A stretch of 64,000 nucleotides of DNA from Zizania palustris (lineage: Eukaryota; Streptophyta; Magnoliopsida; Poales; Poaceae). Both the position numbers and the translations under genes were made by a program. The notes beneath the pieces were generated by a model that worked only from the letters and a program-made list of their open reading frames with translations, did no database searches and had not been told where the DNA came from. The DNA lies in assembly GCA_019279435.1 (NCBI GenBank), contig JAAALK010000283.1, forward strand, positions 62,726,642 to 62,790,641, written 5' to 3'. How positions within the stretch are numbered: the first letter of the stretch is position 1; every line of letters starts with the position of its first letter. This document shows, piece by piece, positions 42,611-55,496 of the stretch.

Positions 42611-44197
42611 CTTATTTGCGTACTTACAGTAGCCCCGTATTTTCTAATGTTTAAGTTTGTCTCTAGATCTTTAATTTATTAGATGTTCAACTCACGTACG
42701 TTAGTTCTTGCATGTAGTTGAGCTCAAGATGCGACACGTACTGCATGCTCGTTGCTTCGTTCGTTGAATTTGTTTAATTAAGTTGCACCCTAGCTTAAAA
42801 ATGCGATTATATTGGTGGCCCAACTAGTTCGATCAATAGATCTGTTCATGAAAATTAAACAAATTCAACGGCACGTATAATTCATGAAAAATGTATAGTA
42901 TTACTATTTCATTTCTAAATTCCAAAATACAAGACATACAAATTTTTTAGAAAAAGTCAATATTGATAACTTTTGACTAAAAATAAAACTGAAAATATTT
43001 AGGTTTAATGTTATGCATTTCATGTGGTACTTGTATATGTTATTGATGATATATATAGTAAATATAACTAATAATAAATATTCTATGCTAAAAATAAACC
43101 GTATAAAAACATTAGTGGTGGTCGGTACTGACGTCAACACCGACGTCAGCACCGAATGTGACGGTCACTGATGACGTCAGCATCGACGGCCACTACTGTG
43201 TCGCTTTATAGTAGTGTCAAGTCGGACATCTACCTAGCAATTCATACTGTATTTATAACGGTGCATATGCATGCCCACTGTTTTGTAGCGACACATGTGA
43301 GTTTGTTCAACATGAGATGTGCCTTCCATAAATTCCAATAGACGCATGCAGATGCAGGGTATATAATATAATTGATTGCTTAATTTTTGACTAGAATTAT
43401 ATTAGCGATAGAATTGATTTATGTTGATAATTTTTAAGAGTAAAATAATCATTCTCCATGTTTCATGTATAATCATCGTCATTAGCGATTTTGTATTGAT
43501 TTATCTCTTTCTTCGCTGCATCTAATCTAGCATATGTTTGGTGTACAAATTTACAATTTTATCCTCTATATCAATTATTTTTTAGATGCTTTTGTCCTTT
43601 CTAAATTTTTACTACCACTAATTAATTAAGATAACAAAAAAATATTTTAACCCTTAAATGAAAAGATATTAATGCACATAGTTTTATTTCTATCATATCA
43701 TTTTCGTATGCCAAAAACCAATATTGTAAATAATATTTACGGTTAAATTTAAGTTGGGTTGGCTGTACGCATATATGGATATTCTAAAACGAATTCCTTT
43801 GTCATCGATCATATCGTGGATGGAATAATTTAATGTTGTCTTAAGCCAAACTTATTACAACACAAGTTTGACTTGACTTTGCATGTAATTAACCGAAAGA
43901 AAGGATCAAGAAATGTGCATTAGTCAGACGAAAAAGAAATGTAAATCAGATGCACGTCCTTTTCTTCGCATCATCTTATTATGGATATAGTAGTTGTATG
44001 TACCAGCAACGACTCAGCTTTCAACCAGATCACCGCGAACCTAAGCTTCTAACTACTGGTAAGTGGTAACCATGAGCTGCTAGCCAAAAGCATCTCCAAA
44101 AGCCATACTTTGGGAGATGCTCTAAGCTACCTGCTTATTTGCTCGGCTAAATTTAAATAGATAATTATTACGTGTTGCTAGCTCGACGGAACTTAAT
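42611..44197. other. AT-rich spacer with small CRE-like hairpin
   Basis: No gene. At 43100-43195, GTGGTGGTCGGTACTGACGTCA faces an imperfect inverse ending GACGGCCACTAC, with several TGACGTCA / GACGTCAGC motifs; probably a short MITE relic. At 44091-44126 a small AGCATCTCC / GGAGATGCT hairpin is seen. Confidence 0.4.
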
Positions 44198-44200
44198 TAA

Positions 44201-44500
44201 GGTCCTGTTTGGATAGCCATTACTTATTTTTAAGGATTAAAATTTAGTCTCATTTAGTTTCTAAAGTTCCAAACAACCTTGTTTATAGGGACTAAATTTT
44301 AGTCCCTAAAATTTAGTCCATAAGTCACTTTGATGTTGCTTATAGAGACTAAAAGTATTATGCACACTCTACTCTCATTTACGAATGCTCATTAAATGAT
44401 GTTTAGTTCCTATATCCAAACAAAAAAACAAAACTTTAGTTCATACAAAAATAAACAAGTTTTAGTCTCTAGAAATAAGCAAGATTATCCTAACATGACC
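44201..44500. mobile_element. Tourist/PIF-like MITE, first of a pair
   Basis: 300 bp, ends GGTCCTGTTTGG and the inverse of GGTCATGTT, with TAA on both sides (44198-44200 and 44501-44503). It carries internal GGGACTAAATTTTAGTCCC palindromes. Homologous to 44616-44890. Confidence 0.85.
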
Positions 44501-44615
44501 TAAATATATTTATAGTTATCATATATAACAATGCTTAACTCGGGTAAAACCTTCACTAGCAATGGCGGCCACCACGAAATCCGTGCGATCAGTAAAACTA
44601 CGACAACTACTTTAA

Positions 44616-44890
44616 GAGCCTGGTTAGATAGTCATGCCTTATTTTTAGGACTAAAATTTAGTCTCATTTAGTTCCGAAAGTCTCAAACAACCTTACTTAC
44701 GGGGACTAAAGTTTAGTCCCTAAAATCATTTTGATGTTGCTTATAGGGACTAAAAGTATCATGTGCACACTCTATTCTCATTTATGAACCCCTCATTAAA
44801 TGATGTTTAGTTGCTACATCCACACAAAAGGACTAAATTTTAGTTCATACAAAAACAATAAGTTTAGTCCCTAAAAATAAACAAGGGACC
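44616..44890. mobile_element. Tourist/PIF-like MITE, second of a pair
   Basis: 275 bp, same family and orientation as 44201-44500, with TAA duplications at 44613-44615 and 44891-44893. The left end is more diverged (GAGCCTGGTTAG). The two insertions are only 115 bp apart. Confidence 0.82.
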
Positions 44891-45254
44891 TAAGTAAACA
44901 TGTGAAACGTCGGGTTTGAAATCAAATTAATTAATACCTAAACCTTTCAAATAACCTAATTCAACAACAATAGTAGTCACAAGCAAAACCAAAAACAGAA
45001 GAATAGCAATAATAATCCCGTTATATTCCTCGCAAGCCCCACATTTGCTCCTTCCACCTGTGATGTAGTTTGTATTCTATAGACATAGAATATTGTTGAA
45101 TTTTGCTTATCGACTTATTGATTAATTTGGACAAACTGAAAAGAAAAATATTTAGATGTGTTCCATGAAAAGATAGTATAAATGAAAATCCATACCAACT
45201 TATTTGTCTTGAATCCAAGACAACTTCATATCTCATCGTTTTCTTTATAGAATC
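44891..45254. other. AT-rich spacer
   Basis: No gene or defined element recognised. Confidence 0.5.
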
Positions 45255-45257
45255 TTA

Positions 45258-45582
45258 CCCTACCGAAAAGAGGATGTTTGCCAAGTGTATTTTATCGGGT
45301 ACTCGGCAAACTAAACTTTACCGAGTGTACAAACAAATACACTCGGCAAACACGTTACATTGGGCATACGCCCATCTTTGCTGAGTAACCCATGTGGCAC
45401 TCGGCGAAATCTATATTGCACTCGACGAATACTTCGTCGAGTGTCCGATAAAAAGCACTCGACGAACACACACGTCACCGATAAGGCTTGTGTCGAGTGG
45501 CTGGAGTTCGCTGAGTGTGGCACTCGACGAAGCCTTCGCCGAGTGCCCGAAGCACTCGGCAAACAAGCAATTTCCCGTAGCG
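45258..45582. mobile_element. Miniature CACTA derivative (325 bp)
   Basis: Ends CCCTACCGAAAA and TTTCCCGTAGCG are degenerate forms of the large elements' termini. A TTA target duplication lies at 45255-45257 and 45583-45585. The interior is only degenerate GCCGAGTGC-type motifs (several mutated to GTCGAGTGT or GCTGAGTG). It has no coding region. This is an old deletion derivative or CACTA MITE of the same family. Confidence 0.88.
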
Positions 45583-45585
45583 TTA

Positions 45586-47877
45586 GGTCGCTAATCTACT
45601 ATTCAAGTTCAAACAACGTAGCGTGTTTTGGCTATGAAATGTAAGTATAGACCTACCACGCTTAATTGTCGTAGAGGCGACTAATATTGTAATTTACAGC
45701 AGTAAAATCCACCGTATCTTTGTCCGAGTATAGGCGAAAAACGTAGTGCCGGTACTCGGTCGTGATCGAGACGTAAGTATATATGTACATATATACGTAC
45801 GTACGTTGCTGAAGCGCGCACACAGAGCCAGATATATATATGCCCGGTATAAATTTCTTTTGAATTATATCTAGTACAGATTGATACCCGAATGTACTTC
45901 GGAATATATTCTTAGCTGTTTTATAAATGATATGGAAAATGCTTGCACAATCTCAACGCATTATATTGCATCCGAATAAATTCTCTTTTTCGCCGGGTTT
46001 TATTAATGTTTGTTTGTCGAGTGGCTGTTTTTTATGTACAAATCAATTTTTAACCTATTAGATCAATATCCACTAATTCATCACATGAATATTTTTTAAA
46101 AGAATATTCTAAATTAAAGTTTTAAAAATTATACCTTAACTTATAGTTTATTACTTTGTTTGTTTTATTTTACAAGTCAAACTTTCCTAATTTTGATCGA
46201 TTGTATAGGAAAAATATATTAACAATTATAATATCAAATCAATTTCATTTTATCTATATAAAATATGTTATAATAGTGTATTTATTTGATATTGTATACA
46301 TGCTAATATACTTTTTCTTTAAACTTGATCAAATTTTTCAAAAATAAATTTTAAAAAAATCAAACAGCCTGTAATACGAAACAAAGGGTACTTATCAACA
46401 AAAAAACTTATGATTTATATAAGTAAAATAGCATGTACACGCTGATCTAGGAAATAAATAATGAAGTAATAAGCTAAAAGTTTCGCAACGTTTACACTAA
46501 ATAATCTGTACTGTTTTAGATTGTGCAAGTTTATGTTATTTTTCATACAATTAAGTTGTGAGGCAAGTGACAAACCAAAAAACATACTACCAAAAAGGCA
46601 GATTCAGAAGTGTGTTCTTCAACGACAGAAGAAGCTAAACTAGCAACAGAAATGCCGTCGTCACTGATTAAGTTCGTTGTGCTTGTGCAAACAAAGCAAC
46701 GTCGAAGCTCGCTGGAAGACGCACGCATGCATGCATGGCCGTGAAGGCGGCCAGCCGGCCGGTAGCTACCTGCCGCGGTTTTCAGGCGGCCGCCGGCGGC
46801 GGCGGCGGCGGCGTTTTGGTCGACCTCGACGACGACGTGTCATACACGTGCACGCGCGTACGCGTGTACGCATGCTCAAACAGAGAAAGTGTTAGTTTGA
46901 TTCTGAATAGTTTTTGGTGAGAACATTAGATCGAGAAGCTGTCGTTGCTTTGGATTAGTCTGTCAAAAAATAGAAAAGCTTCCTAATTTCTGTACTTTAG
47001 TTCATTGCTATATTCTATGGTTACTAATTCTCACAATTTAATTTAGAATTTAGATCGTCTCGAAGAGATTGAGATAAAACAAGGTCTAAATAGGCCCTTA
47101 ATTTGCTGTGCTAGTAGCTGCCAAATTCTCTTTCCCTTGCAGCTTCGTGTAGCCTAAGTGGTGCAGTGGATATTGAAGTCACAAAGCAAGTGACAGACAG
47201 CGCAGCTGATCGGGCAGGCGATCATGTGATGGCCAAATTAAAGTGGGCAAAAACTTGGTCGTGTTAGTGCTGACCAGAATGCCATTTGGTACTCTACGCA
47301 TACCCATATCGTTTTTTATTTCCACACTAGCTGCATATTCTTCTTTTGCTTTTGGACAAAAGGAAAAGAAAAAAAAACAGAATCCAACAGGGTATTTGCG
47401 TAAAATTAATGTTTTTGTATGATTTTTTAGAAATCTAAGTGTTTTTACATAAAATTCGTACGTCCGCGTAAAAATAAAGAAATTAAAAAATTGAATTGCA
47501 AAAGTATATTTTTTATTTTTTTTCCTTCTTTCTCATTCTTTTCAGTTGCTGCATGCATGCGCGTCCATTTTTTTCGGTTGCTGCATGCGTTGTGCGGCCG
47601 GGAGGTCGTGCGCAGGGCGGTTTTCACAGGGTATAAGTTTTGGTCGGTTTTTTATGGGATGTGGGAAGACACAAATGGCGGGTTGCGGACGGAGGATACG
47701 GAAATCTGGACACTTTATAATAGTATATATATGTACCCATGAATGAAAAAAGAAACTTATTTATTTAAACAGGTCTATAATCTTGATGAGAATCTAAGGC
47801 ACCGCATCTATCATATCTTCCTAGATCAAAGGCTGAAATGGCCTCTCTTTTTTTTGATGTGCCTTGAGATTCCAGAG
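45586..47877. other. Spacer
   Basis: No gene accepted. Contains a short GC-rich (CGG)n patch at 46780-46820 with CACGTG-type motifs next to it, and AT-rich sequence otherwise. Short frames on both strands match no family I know. Confidence 0.45.
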
Positions 47878-47880
47878 TAA

Positions 47881-48481
47881 CACTACGGGACTGGTCATAT
47901 TTGCCGAGTGCCTAGGGCACTCGGCGAAGCCTCTTTTGCACTCGGCAAAGGCTTCGCCGAGTGCCACACTCGGCGAACCCCACTCGGCACTGAACGTGTC
48001 GGCGACGTGAGGGTTCGCCGAGTGCAATTTATCGGGCACTCGGCGAAGTCTTTGCCGAGTGCAATATAGACTTCGCCGAGTGCCACGTATAGCACTCGGC
48101 GAAGTCCACGGTTGACGGCCGGGGTAGCCGTTAACGGGGCTTCGCCGAGTGCCCCACGTGGCACTCGGCGAAGGGGGTGTGCCGAGTGCCACGGGGGCAC
48201 TCGGCGAAGGTGGCTCGGGGGGGGGGGGGCACGTGGCGCGAGGGGGGTTCGCCGAGTGCCCCACGTGGCACTCGGCGAAGGGGCCTCGGGGGAGGGGGGC
48301 ACGTGGCGCGTGGGGCTTCGCCGAGTGCCCCCGTGGCACTCGGCACACCCCCTTCGCCGAGTGCCACGTGGAGGCACTCGGCAAAGCCTCCCCAGACTGC
48401 ACAGAAACGTGCCACGTGGCACGTTTCTGTGCAGTGCAGGTGGCTTTGCCGAGTGTAACACTCGGCAAAATATTTTTAATT
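47881..48481. repeat. 3' subterminal array of copy 2
   Basis: Dense GCCGAGTGC / GCACTCGGC motifs with CACGTGG neighbours. The 40-bp palindrome at 48396-48435 has ACTGCACAG arms, where copy 1 has AGTGCACAG. Slightly shorter than copy 1's array because one motif block (about 35 bp) is missing near 48285. Confidence 0.9.
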
Positions 48482-48780
48482 TTTTTTTTCATTTATTTCT
48501 TGCATATTTCATCCAAAAAACACATTCAATCACAAAATGCATCACAAATTCACATTTATTCACAAAATTTGCCCCAAAATTCACACTGAATCACAGATAT
48601 TCACAGAAATCACATGCACATCACAAAAATCACATTTACATCACAAATTTCACGGTCACATCACAATTTCACGTTCACGTCACAAATACAAGTTCAAATT
48701 GATACACAAGTTCAAGTTCGCGTTAACGGTGACAAGTTTAAGTTAATTAACAAATTCATCACGGCAACTCACACCACGCC

Positions 48781-50907
48781 TCACAAATTATCATTACCGC
48801 TATGACCAGTGTGTGGAGATGGCTGCGTGTTTGATCCTGCTGCCGATGGATGAAACTGAAAAAAAAGAAAAATAGTTAGAACACTTGTATATAACAAAAC
48901 CGACAATAACAATATTAGAAACTCACATTGCCGCTCTGTGGAGTCCGTGGAGATTGTTGAGGTTGAGGAGGAAGTCCAGGCAGACCCATATGACCTGAGA
49001 AAGATCCACCCATCTGCGCAAACCACTGCTGCATCTGGGTCTGCATCTCGGCTTGCATCTGAGCTTGCATCTGAGCCTGCAGCCGAGCCTCCATCTGGGT
49101 CTGCCACTCGGTCCTTTGTGATCTTTCTTCATTTAATTGGGCCTACAAAACATTATTTCAGAGTTAATGTTCTCAAACAAACAATGTGAAGTGTTCGATG
49201 ATTGATGAAAATGAACTAACCTGTAGATCAGCAATCAGACCCATAGATGTGTCTCGGCGAGGACGTATACCCGGACCGGAGGTCGAGCTCCGAGCTCTCA
49301 CCTCAGATAGAGAGGGGGTACTACGGGTATCAATGGCGCCGTCGCCCATCAAATATCGCCCATGTCTCTTTCCTCCTCCAGCCCTCATGACCACCTCGCC
49401 ATCGATGTCATGTGCGATTGGGTCATAATCGGCGCCATGCACTTCCCTTGCCATCTCTGAATAGTCTTGGAGGCGTTGATATGCATTCCGATTAGTGTAC
49501 GACTCAGCGGGGTCATTTGGATTGTAGGTATTGCCTTCAACCGCCCTCCCTTTGTGAGCCAGAGCATATGCCATGACTTGGGAGCATTCCTGACCCGCAT
49601 TGGCCGTTGACTGAAACAAGAAGATAGTTAGAGTTATATTGTGTAATTAAGCGAAAAAAAGAAACATGTAACTACATACCCATCTCGCCCTGAACTGGTC
49701 GAGGTTCAGCGAGCCTTGATGGTGTGATGCCCCCGGCATGAGTAGGCGTCGCTGGCGGCATGCCTCGTGACTGCTCTGCCACTCGGCAGAACACCACCTA
49801 TCAACAATTTGGCCCCAACACTCAAGATGAGCGGCACACCACTGTGGAGGGACCTATTTGATGCAAGTGAATTTGTTAATGACATAATATTAAGTATTAT
49901 AAGATACACGAGAATACACTTACCATCATGTATTCCTCTCGTGTCAGAAAGGTGGTCCGGGCATCCTTTTTGTTTTTCCTCTCTCGACGGTGCTGAGCGC
50001 AGAAGTCAATAACAGCTTGAATGCGCGCCTCATAATGCATGTCGGTGACAAGCTTCTTGGCGGCTCTATTAATAACTGCGGCAGCCTGATCCGCATACCC
50101 CTCATCACATCTATAAAAATCCTGCATATAGATGTAAAGAGAATGTTATATGTTTTCACATGTTAATAGTATTGACACATATATTAAGAAAATAAACTTA
50201 CCCAAAGCTCAGCCCTGACTCGATCGGCTAGGTGGGCAAATTGTCTCCCTTCTCGGTCAGGGGCGTCCGGCGCACTTTCATAGTGCCTCCATGAGTACGC
50301 CGGCTCCGTCCTCCCATCCAAAGATATCAAACCAGGGAACTTTTCCTTGATAAGAAGACCGAGGATACCGTTTACATGGCGTGAGCACTCACGACCTCCT
50401 CGTTCAACCATAATCCAGTTCCTATCCCGATATCATTAAAAAGTATTAGTATATATTAAAAATTAAACTAACGAAAAGAATATATTATAGACTTTCTATA
50501 ACAACTTACCTATTTCCATCTGGTCGAATGAGCGGACGATCAGCTACTGCCACTGGTCGCCTCGGGAGTGACGAAGGACCACGCAACCACACTGCAGTCG
50601 GTTCTGTAGTTTGCTCCTCTCCCTCTGCCCCAACCTCCCCACCCTCTGCCCCCACCTCCTCCTCCTCCTCCACCCTAGCCTGCTCCTCCTCCTCCTCATC
50701 CGGCACGTAATCATCGTCGCGACGGGATGCCGGTATATGGCTAGTTTCACTCGAGGGCGCGGGTGCCTTTCCTCTCACTGCTGACTTCTTCGTTCTCCTA
50801 CCTCGAGGTCTAGATGAGGACCCAACCTCATCTTGAGAGGGAGTGGATCTACCGCCTTTTCCTACTACCGCACTTATTAATTTCTTTAAACCCCCACCAT
50901 ATTTCAA
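48781..50907 (-). CDS. TNPA/Ptta-type CACTA protein, copy 2
   Basis: Seven exons on the minus strand: exon 1 ending 50510, then 50202-50421, 49924-50121, 49680-49853, 49221-49610, 48927-49142 and 48781-48855. All borders match copy 1. Exon 6 reads through (CAG at 49077-49079) into a Gln/Met-rich stretch, a Pro-rich segment and a 24-residue C-terminal exon; full length would be ~554 aa. The problem is the start: copy 2 has five Gs where copy 1 has six, so the ATG at the equivalent place runs into TAA after four codons. The main frame opens only from a TTG (50907) preceded by an in-frame TGA. Either a spliced upstream exon supplies the start, or the copy is broken, or the homopolymer is misread. 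The domain is the plant Ptta/En/Spm DNA-binding type. Confidence 0.8.
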
Positions 50908-51004
50908 TCACCTGCTACGAAAAAGAGTAAATCACTTTAGATAAACCGTGAAATGTGTTCTAAACGCATTTATTCTAAAATTAAACATAATTCTCATACA
51001 GCTG

Positions 51005-54000
51005 CTAGAAATAGTCATCGCCGTCCGGATTTGCTGGATCATATGTATCGTCATCACTATCACGTGATATGATGTAATCGTCCAGCTGTTCAGGAGGTGG
51101 AATGTTGTCATCACGTTGAGTGCTTGAGTGCAATCTCTCTAGCAGTTCTAAGTCTCTTCCATTATGAATCTCGTCTCCTTCGTCGGCATCGGCACCACTT
51201 TCGTTATCTACTTCCATCGTCTCCGTCAAGTCAATAACAAACATGCCTGGTAGCCCATCTTCTTGAAAGAACTCTCCGTCGTATGTGTTCGGGTCTATGT
51301 TATAGTCTTCGTTGTTGGGAACAGGCAGTTTACCGTGTGGCGACACCTTATACACAACATCCCAACCTTTAAGACGTGCGACGGTTTTGCACGGGTAAGA
51401 CAGATAGTAAACTTGTGTTGCCTGTTGAGCCACAATATAAACATCTTCACTCGGCAAGGTGGTATCTTGACGAATTTCTATTAAGCCAAGTTCGGGAGTC
51501 TGTCTCACTACTTTGGGATTGAACCAGTGGCATTTAAATATAACGGGGTTAAGAGGTTTGCTCCCATCAAAACTCAATTCATATATTTCTTCGAGTCGTC
51601 CATAGTAGTCAACCCCGTCTGTGCCCGGAGTAAAAACTCCGGAATTTGTGGTTCTTCGGTTAGGTCGGCTCTGTTCATGACTTGTTGTGTGGAAACGATA
51701 GCCGTTTACGTCGTAAGCTTTGAATGTCTTAACCTTGTATGCACAACCATTCGCAACTTGCCTCAACTCGGAACTCATTGTCGTGTCGGTTCTTCCCTAT
51801 AGGTTTAAACGCGATGAACATGTATATTAGTCGCATATAAGATATAATTGAAAGGTATAACTAACTAAAAGTTAATTTGAGAAATACCTTAGTTTTGAAC
51901 CAAGAAATGAAATCGGGATTGCCATTTCCCACACCATACTTAAGAAGGGCAGTGGATTCCTCAATGTTAGCCTCCCTCGAACCACGCCAAAATCGTCGAT
52001 GAAATTCCTCAATGTACGGTTCCACTTCGGAAAGGTTTGTCAGGACATACAACATAATCAAACGCCACTCTTCATGCTGTAAGGTCTTGTTAGCAGCACC
52101 ACTTGCACTTCCTAGTTGGCCTCTGAAGATGCTGAGATTTGATTCTTCTTCTGGAAGATTGTAACGGGCAGGTGGATTATGCACGCTTGGAAGATTGTCC
52201 GCATAATATCTAGTTGTGAAGTTTGACACCTCCTCCAAAACATATGCCTCAGCTATGGATGCTTCAATTTTGCATTTGTTCTTACATTTATTTCGAAGAA
52301 TCTTTTGGAATCTCTCAATTGAATAGCACCAACGGCTTTGAACCGGACCTCCCATCCGGGCCTCATACGGAAGGTGCAATATCATATGTTGCATCGGATT
52401 GAAAAAACCGGGCGGAAAGATTTTTTCTAGCTTACATAATAACACGGGCGCTAGTGTCTCCATGTCTGCTACCACGGTGTGAGACAACTGTTTAGCACAA
52501 AGTTGACGGAAAAAATTGCTCAATTCAGCTAGAACTCGCCAGACATCCTCGGGGACATAGCCACGAATCATGACCGGGAGCAACCGCTCAATCCATATGT
52601 GATAGTCATGACTTTTGAGTCCGTTTATTCGCAGAGTAGCTAGATTAACTCCCCTCTTCAGATTAGCTGCATAGCCATCAGGAAACATTAATGTTTGAAA
52701 CCACTCAAGTACTTCCCTCCTTTGTCCCCTTGTTAGAACAAAATCAGACTTTGGCTTCGTCCAGGATTTCCCGCTTCTAGGAGGTATCATGTCGAGCTTA
52801 GGTCTGTTGCATATAGCCGCTTGATCCAGTCGGGCCTTGACATTGTCTTTCGTCTTCTCAGGAATATCCATGATTGTGCCGAAAATGGCCTCGGCAACAT
52901 TTTTCTCAGTGTGCATCACATCAATGTTGTGCGGAAGGAGAAGATCATCGAAATAAGGAAGATTCCATAAACATGGCTTGTGAGTCCATGCATGATGCTC
53001 ACCATATCCAATAAAACCAGCTCCTTGTGTATTAATTTGCAAAGACTCTAATTGAGCACGAACATCGGCTCCGGTCATTTTAATTGGTGCTGAGCCTTTA
53101 ACAGACACATCTTTTGTAAAATTCCTCTTATCCTTTCTGAATGGATGGTTCCGAGGAAGGAATTGTCGGTGCTTGTCAAATGAGGAATATTTTCCACCCT
53201 TAGCTAGCCAAACGAACTTTAGAGTCGACCGACAAATCGGGCATGCGAACTTCCCATGCACGCACCAGCCGCAAAATATCGAATATGCTGGTAGGTCATG
53301 TAGAGAATACATATACCAGACATGCATTCTGAAGTTTGTCTTTGTACATCGATCATATGTCAACACACCATCTTCCCACGCATGGACCAAATCATCCATC
53401 AAAGGCTCCATATACACACTCATATTTTTCCCCGGGTATTCAGGCCCTGGAATTATCAAGGACAAGAAAATATTCTGTCGTTGAAAGATGACGCCGGGAG
53501 GAAGGTTGAGGGGAATAACAAACATTGGCCAACAACTGTATGCGGCAACCGTCATACCATATGGATTGAACCCATCTGTTGCTATAGCAATTCGTACATT
53601 ACGTGGCTCTAAAGCTTTCTCGGGATGGAGCTGATCAAATTTTTTCCACGCTTCTCCATCTGATGGATGACCTAGCTTGTCTGGGTTGTAACGAATCCCA
53701 TTTTTATGCCATGTCATCTGTTTAGCAGATTCCTCGGTCATGTACAGCCGTTGGATCCTCGGTACAAAGGGAAGGTACCGAAGGATCTTCACGGGAATTG
53801 AGAGTTGTTTCTTCACACCATCATCGGAGTCTACCTCCAGATACCTAGAGGATTTGCATTTCACGCAGCAGGTTGCGTCTGCGTATTGTTTTCTGAATAA
53901 AATGCATCCGTTGGGACAAGCATGTATTTGCTCATAAGGCATCTTAAGTGCACGGAGGACTTTCTTAGACTCGTACATGCTCTTCGGAAGGTTGTGACCT

Positions 54001-54545
54001 TCTGGAAGAAGGCTACCAACAACCGTCAGCATAACATCGAAGCATTCTCGACTCAAGCTAAACTGCGACTTGATGGCCAATAGCCGTGCGATGGCATCCA
54101 GTTGAGAAACCTTAGTGTGACCGTGAAGAGGTTGCTTTGACGCGGACAACATGTCATAAAACGCTTTTGCCGTTGGCTCCGGCACTTCCTCTTCACGTGC
54201 TTCGTCAAAATGCGCATCTTCAAAGTCATCTAGCATAAATCCAACCCCTCCCTCATCATCGTCCATGCGATGTCGCAACACCTCCTCTCTAGGACGTTGT
54301 GACTCACCATGATACGTCCAACGGGTATAATTTGGCATAAACCCATATTTGCATAGGTGTTTACCCATAGCATCCTTTGTTTGTCGACGCTTATTCTCGC
54401 ACCGACTACATGGACACCAGGTCTTGTCACGTACATTCTGTCTACCAAACGCTGTCTCTAAGAATACTTCAGTGTTCTTGATCCAATCCATTGTCACCTC
54501 GGCCTGACTAGGGCGACCCGTGTACATCCACTCACGATGATCCAT
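51005..54545 (-). CDS. CACTA TNP2-type transposase, copy 2
   Basis: Two exons, 51888-54545 and 51005-51796, with a 91-bp GT-AG intron, predicting 1149 aa. Domain order is as in copy 1: transposase-associated domain, TNP2 core with TDGFNPYG, DUF4218-like region, and DUF4216-like exon 2. There is no stop or frameshift. Where copies 1 and 2 differ, copy 3 (readable by codon) agrees with copy 2 at residues 283 and 581, so copy 1 carries the newer changes there. This is the best candidate for an active transposase in the window. Confidence 0.94.
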
Positions 54546-55496
54546 CTTGTACTAAACTAGGAAACAACACCCGTGTTTAGGGGTTAGTGAGAAACGAGAT
54601 GAATATAACAGTCTAATAGGTAAGATAGGTCCTAATCCCACCAGACAATGCGTAGATTGAGCTCGTATTCACGCTCCGTTCCGATCCAACCCAAAATTTC
54701 GGCAGCACCTCCCCGCTGCTCTCCAAACGCACGTCTGGGCAACATGCCAAGAGGATGTGCGTTCGGAGAACAAGGGGGAGGTGTTGTCGAAACCCTGGGT
54801 CGAATCAGAACGGAGCATGAAAACGAGCTCAATCTACGCATCCTCCGGCTGTCCAAACGTGGACAGTTCGAAACAGTTACGGCCACAGATATGCAAAGAC
54901 ATGCATATTCCAAACCGTAACTCTTCCGAACGGGAGACGCCTAGGTTATGCGATAATAACAAAAAAAAATAAATTTTTGACGCGCAGTACGATGCATAAA
55001 TTGAACGGCACGATGGCTGTCACCCACATACACATCACGACTCGATGGCCGAGATCCACATACACATATATATAATGGCACGATGGCCGGCATCGACATA
55101 CACAAGATATTAATGAACATAACCATTAAAACATAAAAAGTATTACAATGATTATTTTAAAATTTCTAAAACATGTATATTAGAATAACATGGTATTAAC
55201 ATGAAATTTAACATGGCATTATTAATAATTAAATATGTGATTAAAAAGTACATTAAACTTGGCATTAAATTGTCTCATCTAATAATATATATATATATAT
55301 TAGTTTGCTACAATAGCTAGTTCCTAGCTCATTAAAAACTACATTAAACTTGGCATTAATATTGAAATACCATACGTACATGTATATGTTGCAAACTCAA
55401 CATATACATACATTTGGTTTTTTTTGACTTACACATGCAAAAATATATGTTAACTTATTGTGTATATATTGCATATATATTTAAAAAAGTGAAAAA
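54546..55496 (-). promoter_or_regulatory. Transposase upstream region, copy 2
   Basis: Equivalent of 4691-5868 in copy 1. Contains the conserved ~300-bp GC-balanced leader (54640-54950), GGCCATCG-type short repeats (55010-55095) and AT-rich sequence. No TATA box assigned. Confidence 0.4.

Noticed and set aside
46677..46920. 61-72 codon plus-strand frames over a (CGG)n patch
   Set aside because: Low-complexity translation with no domain or gene context.
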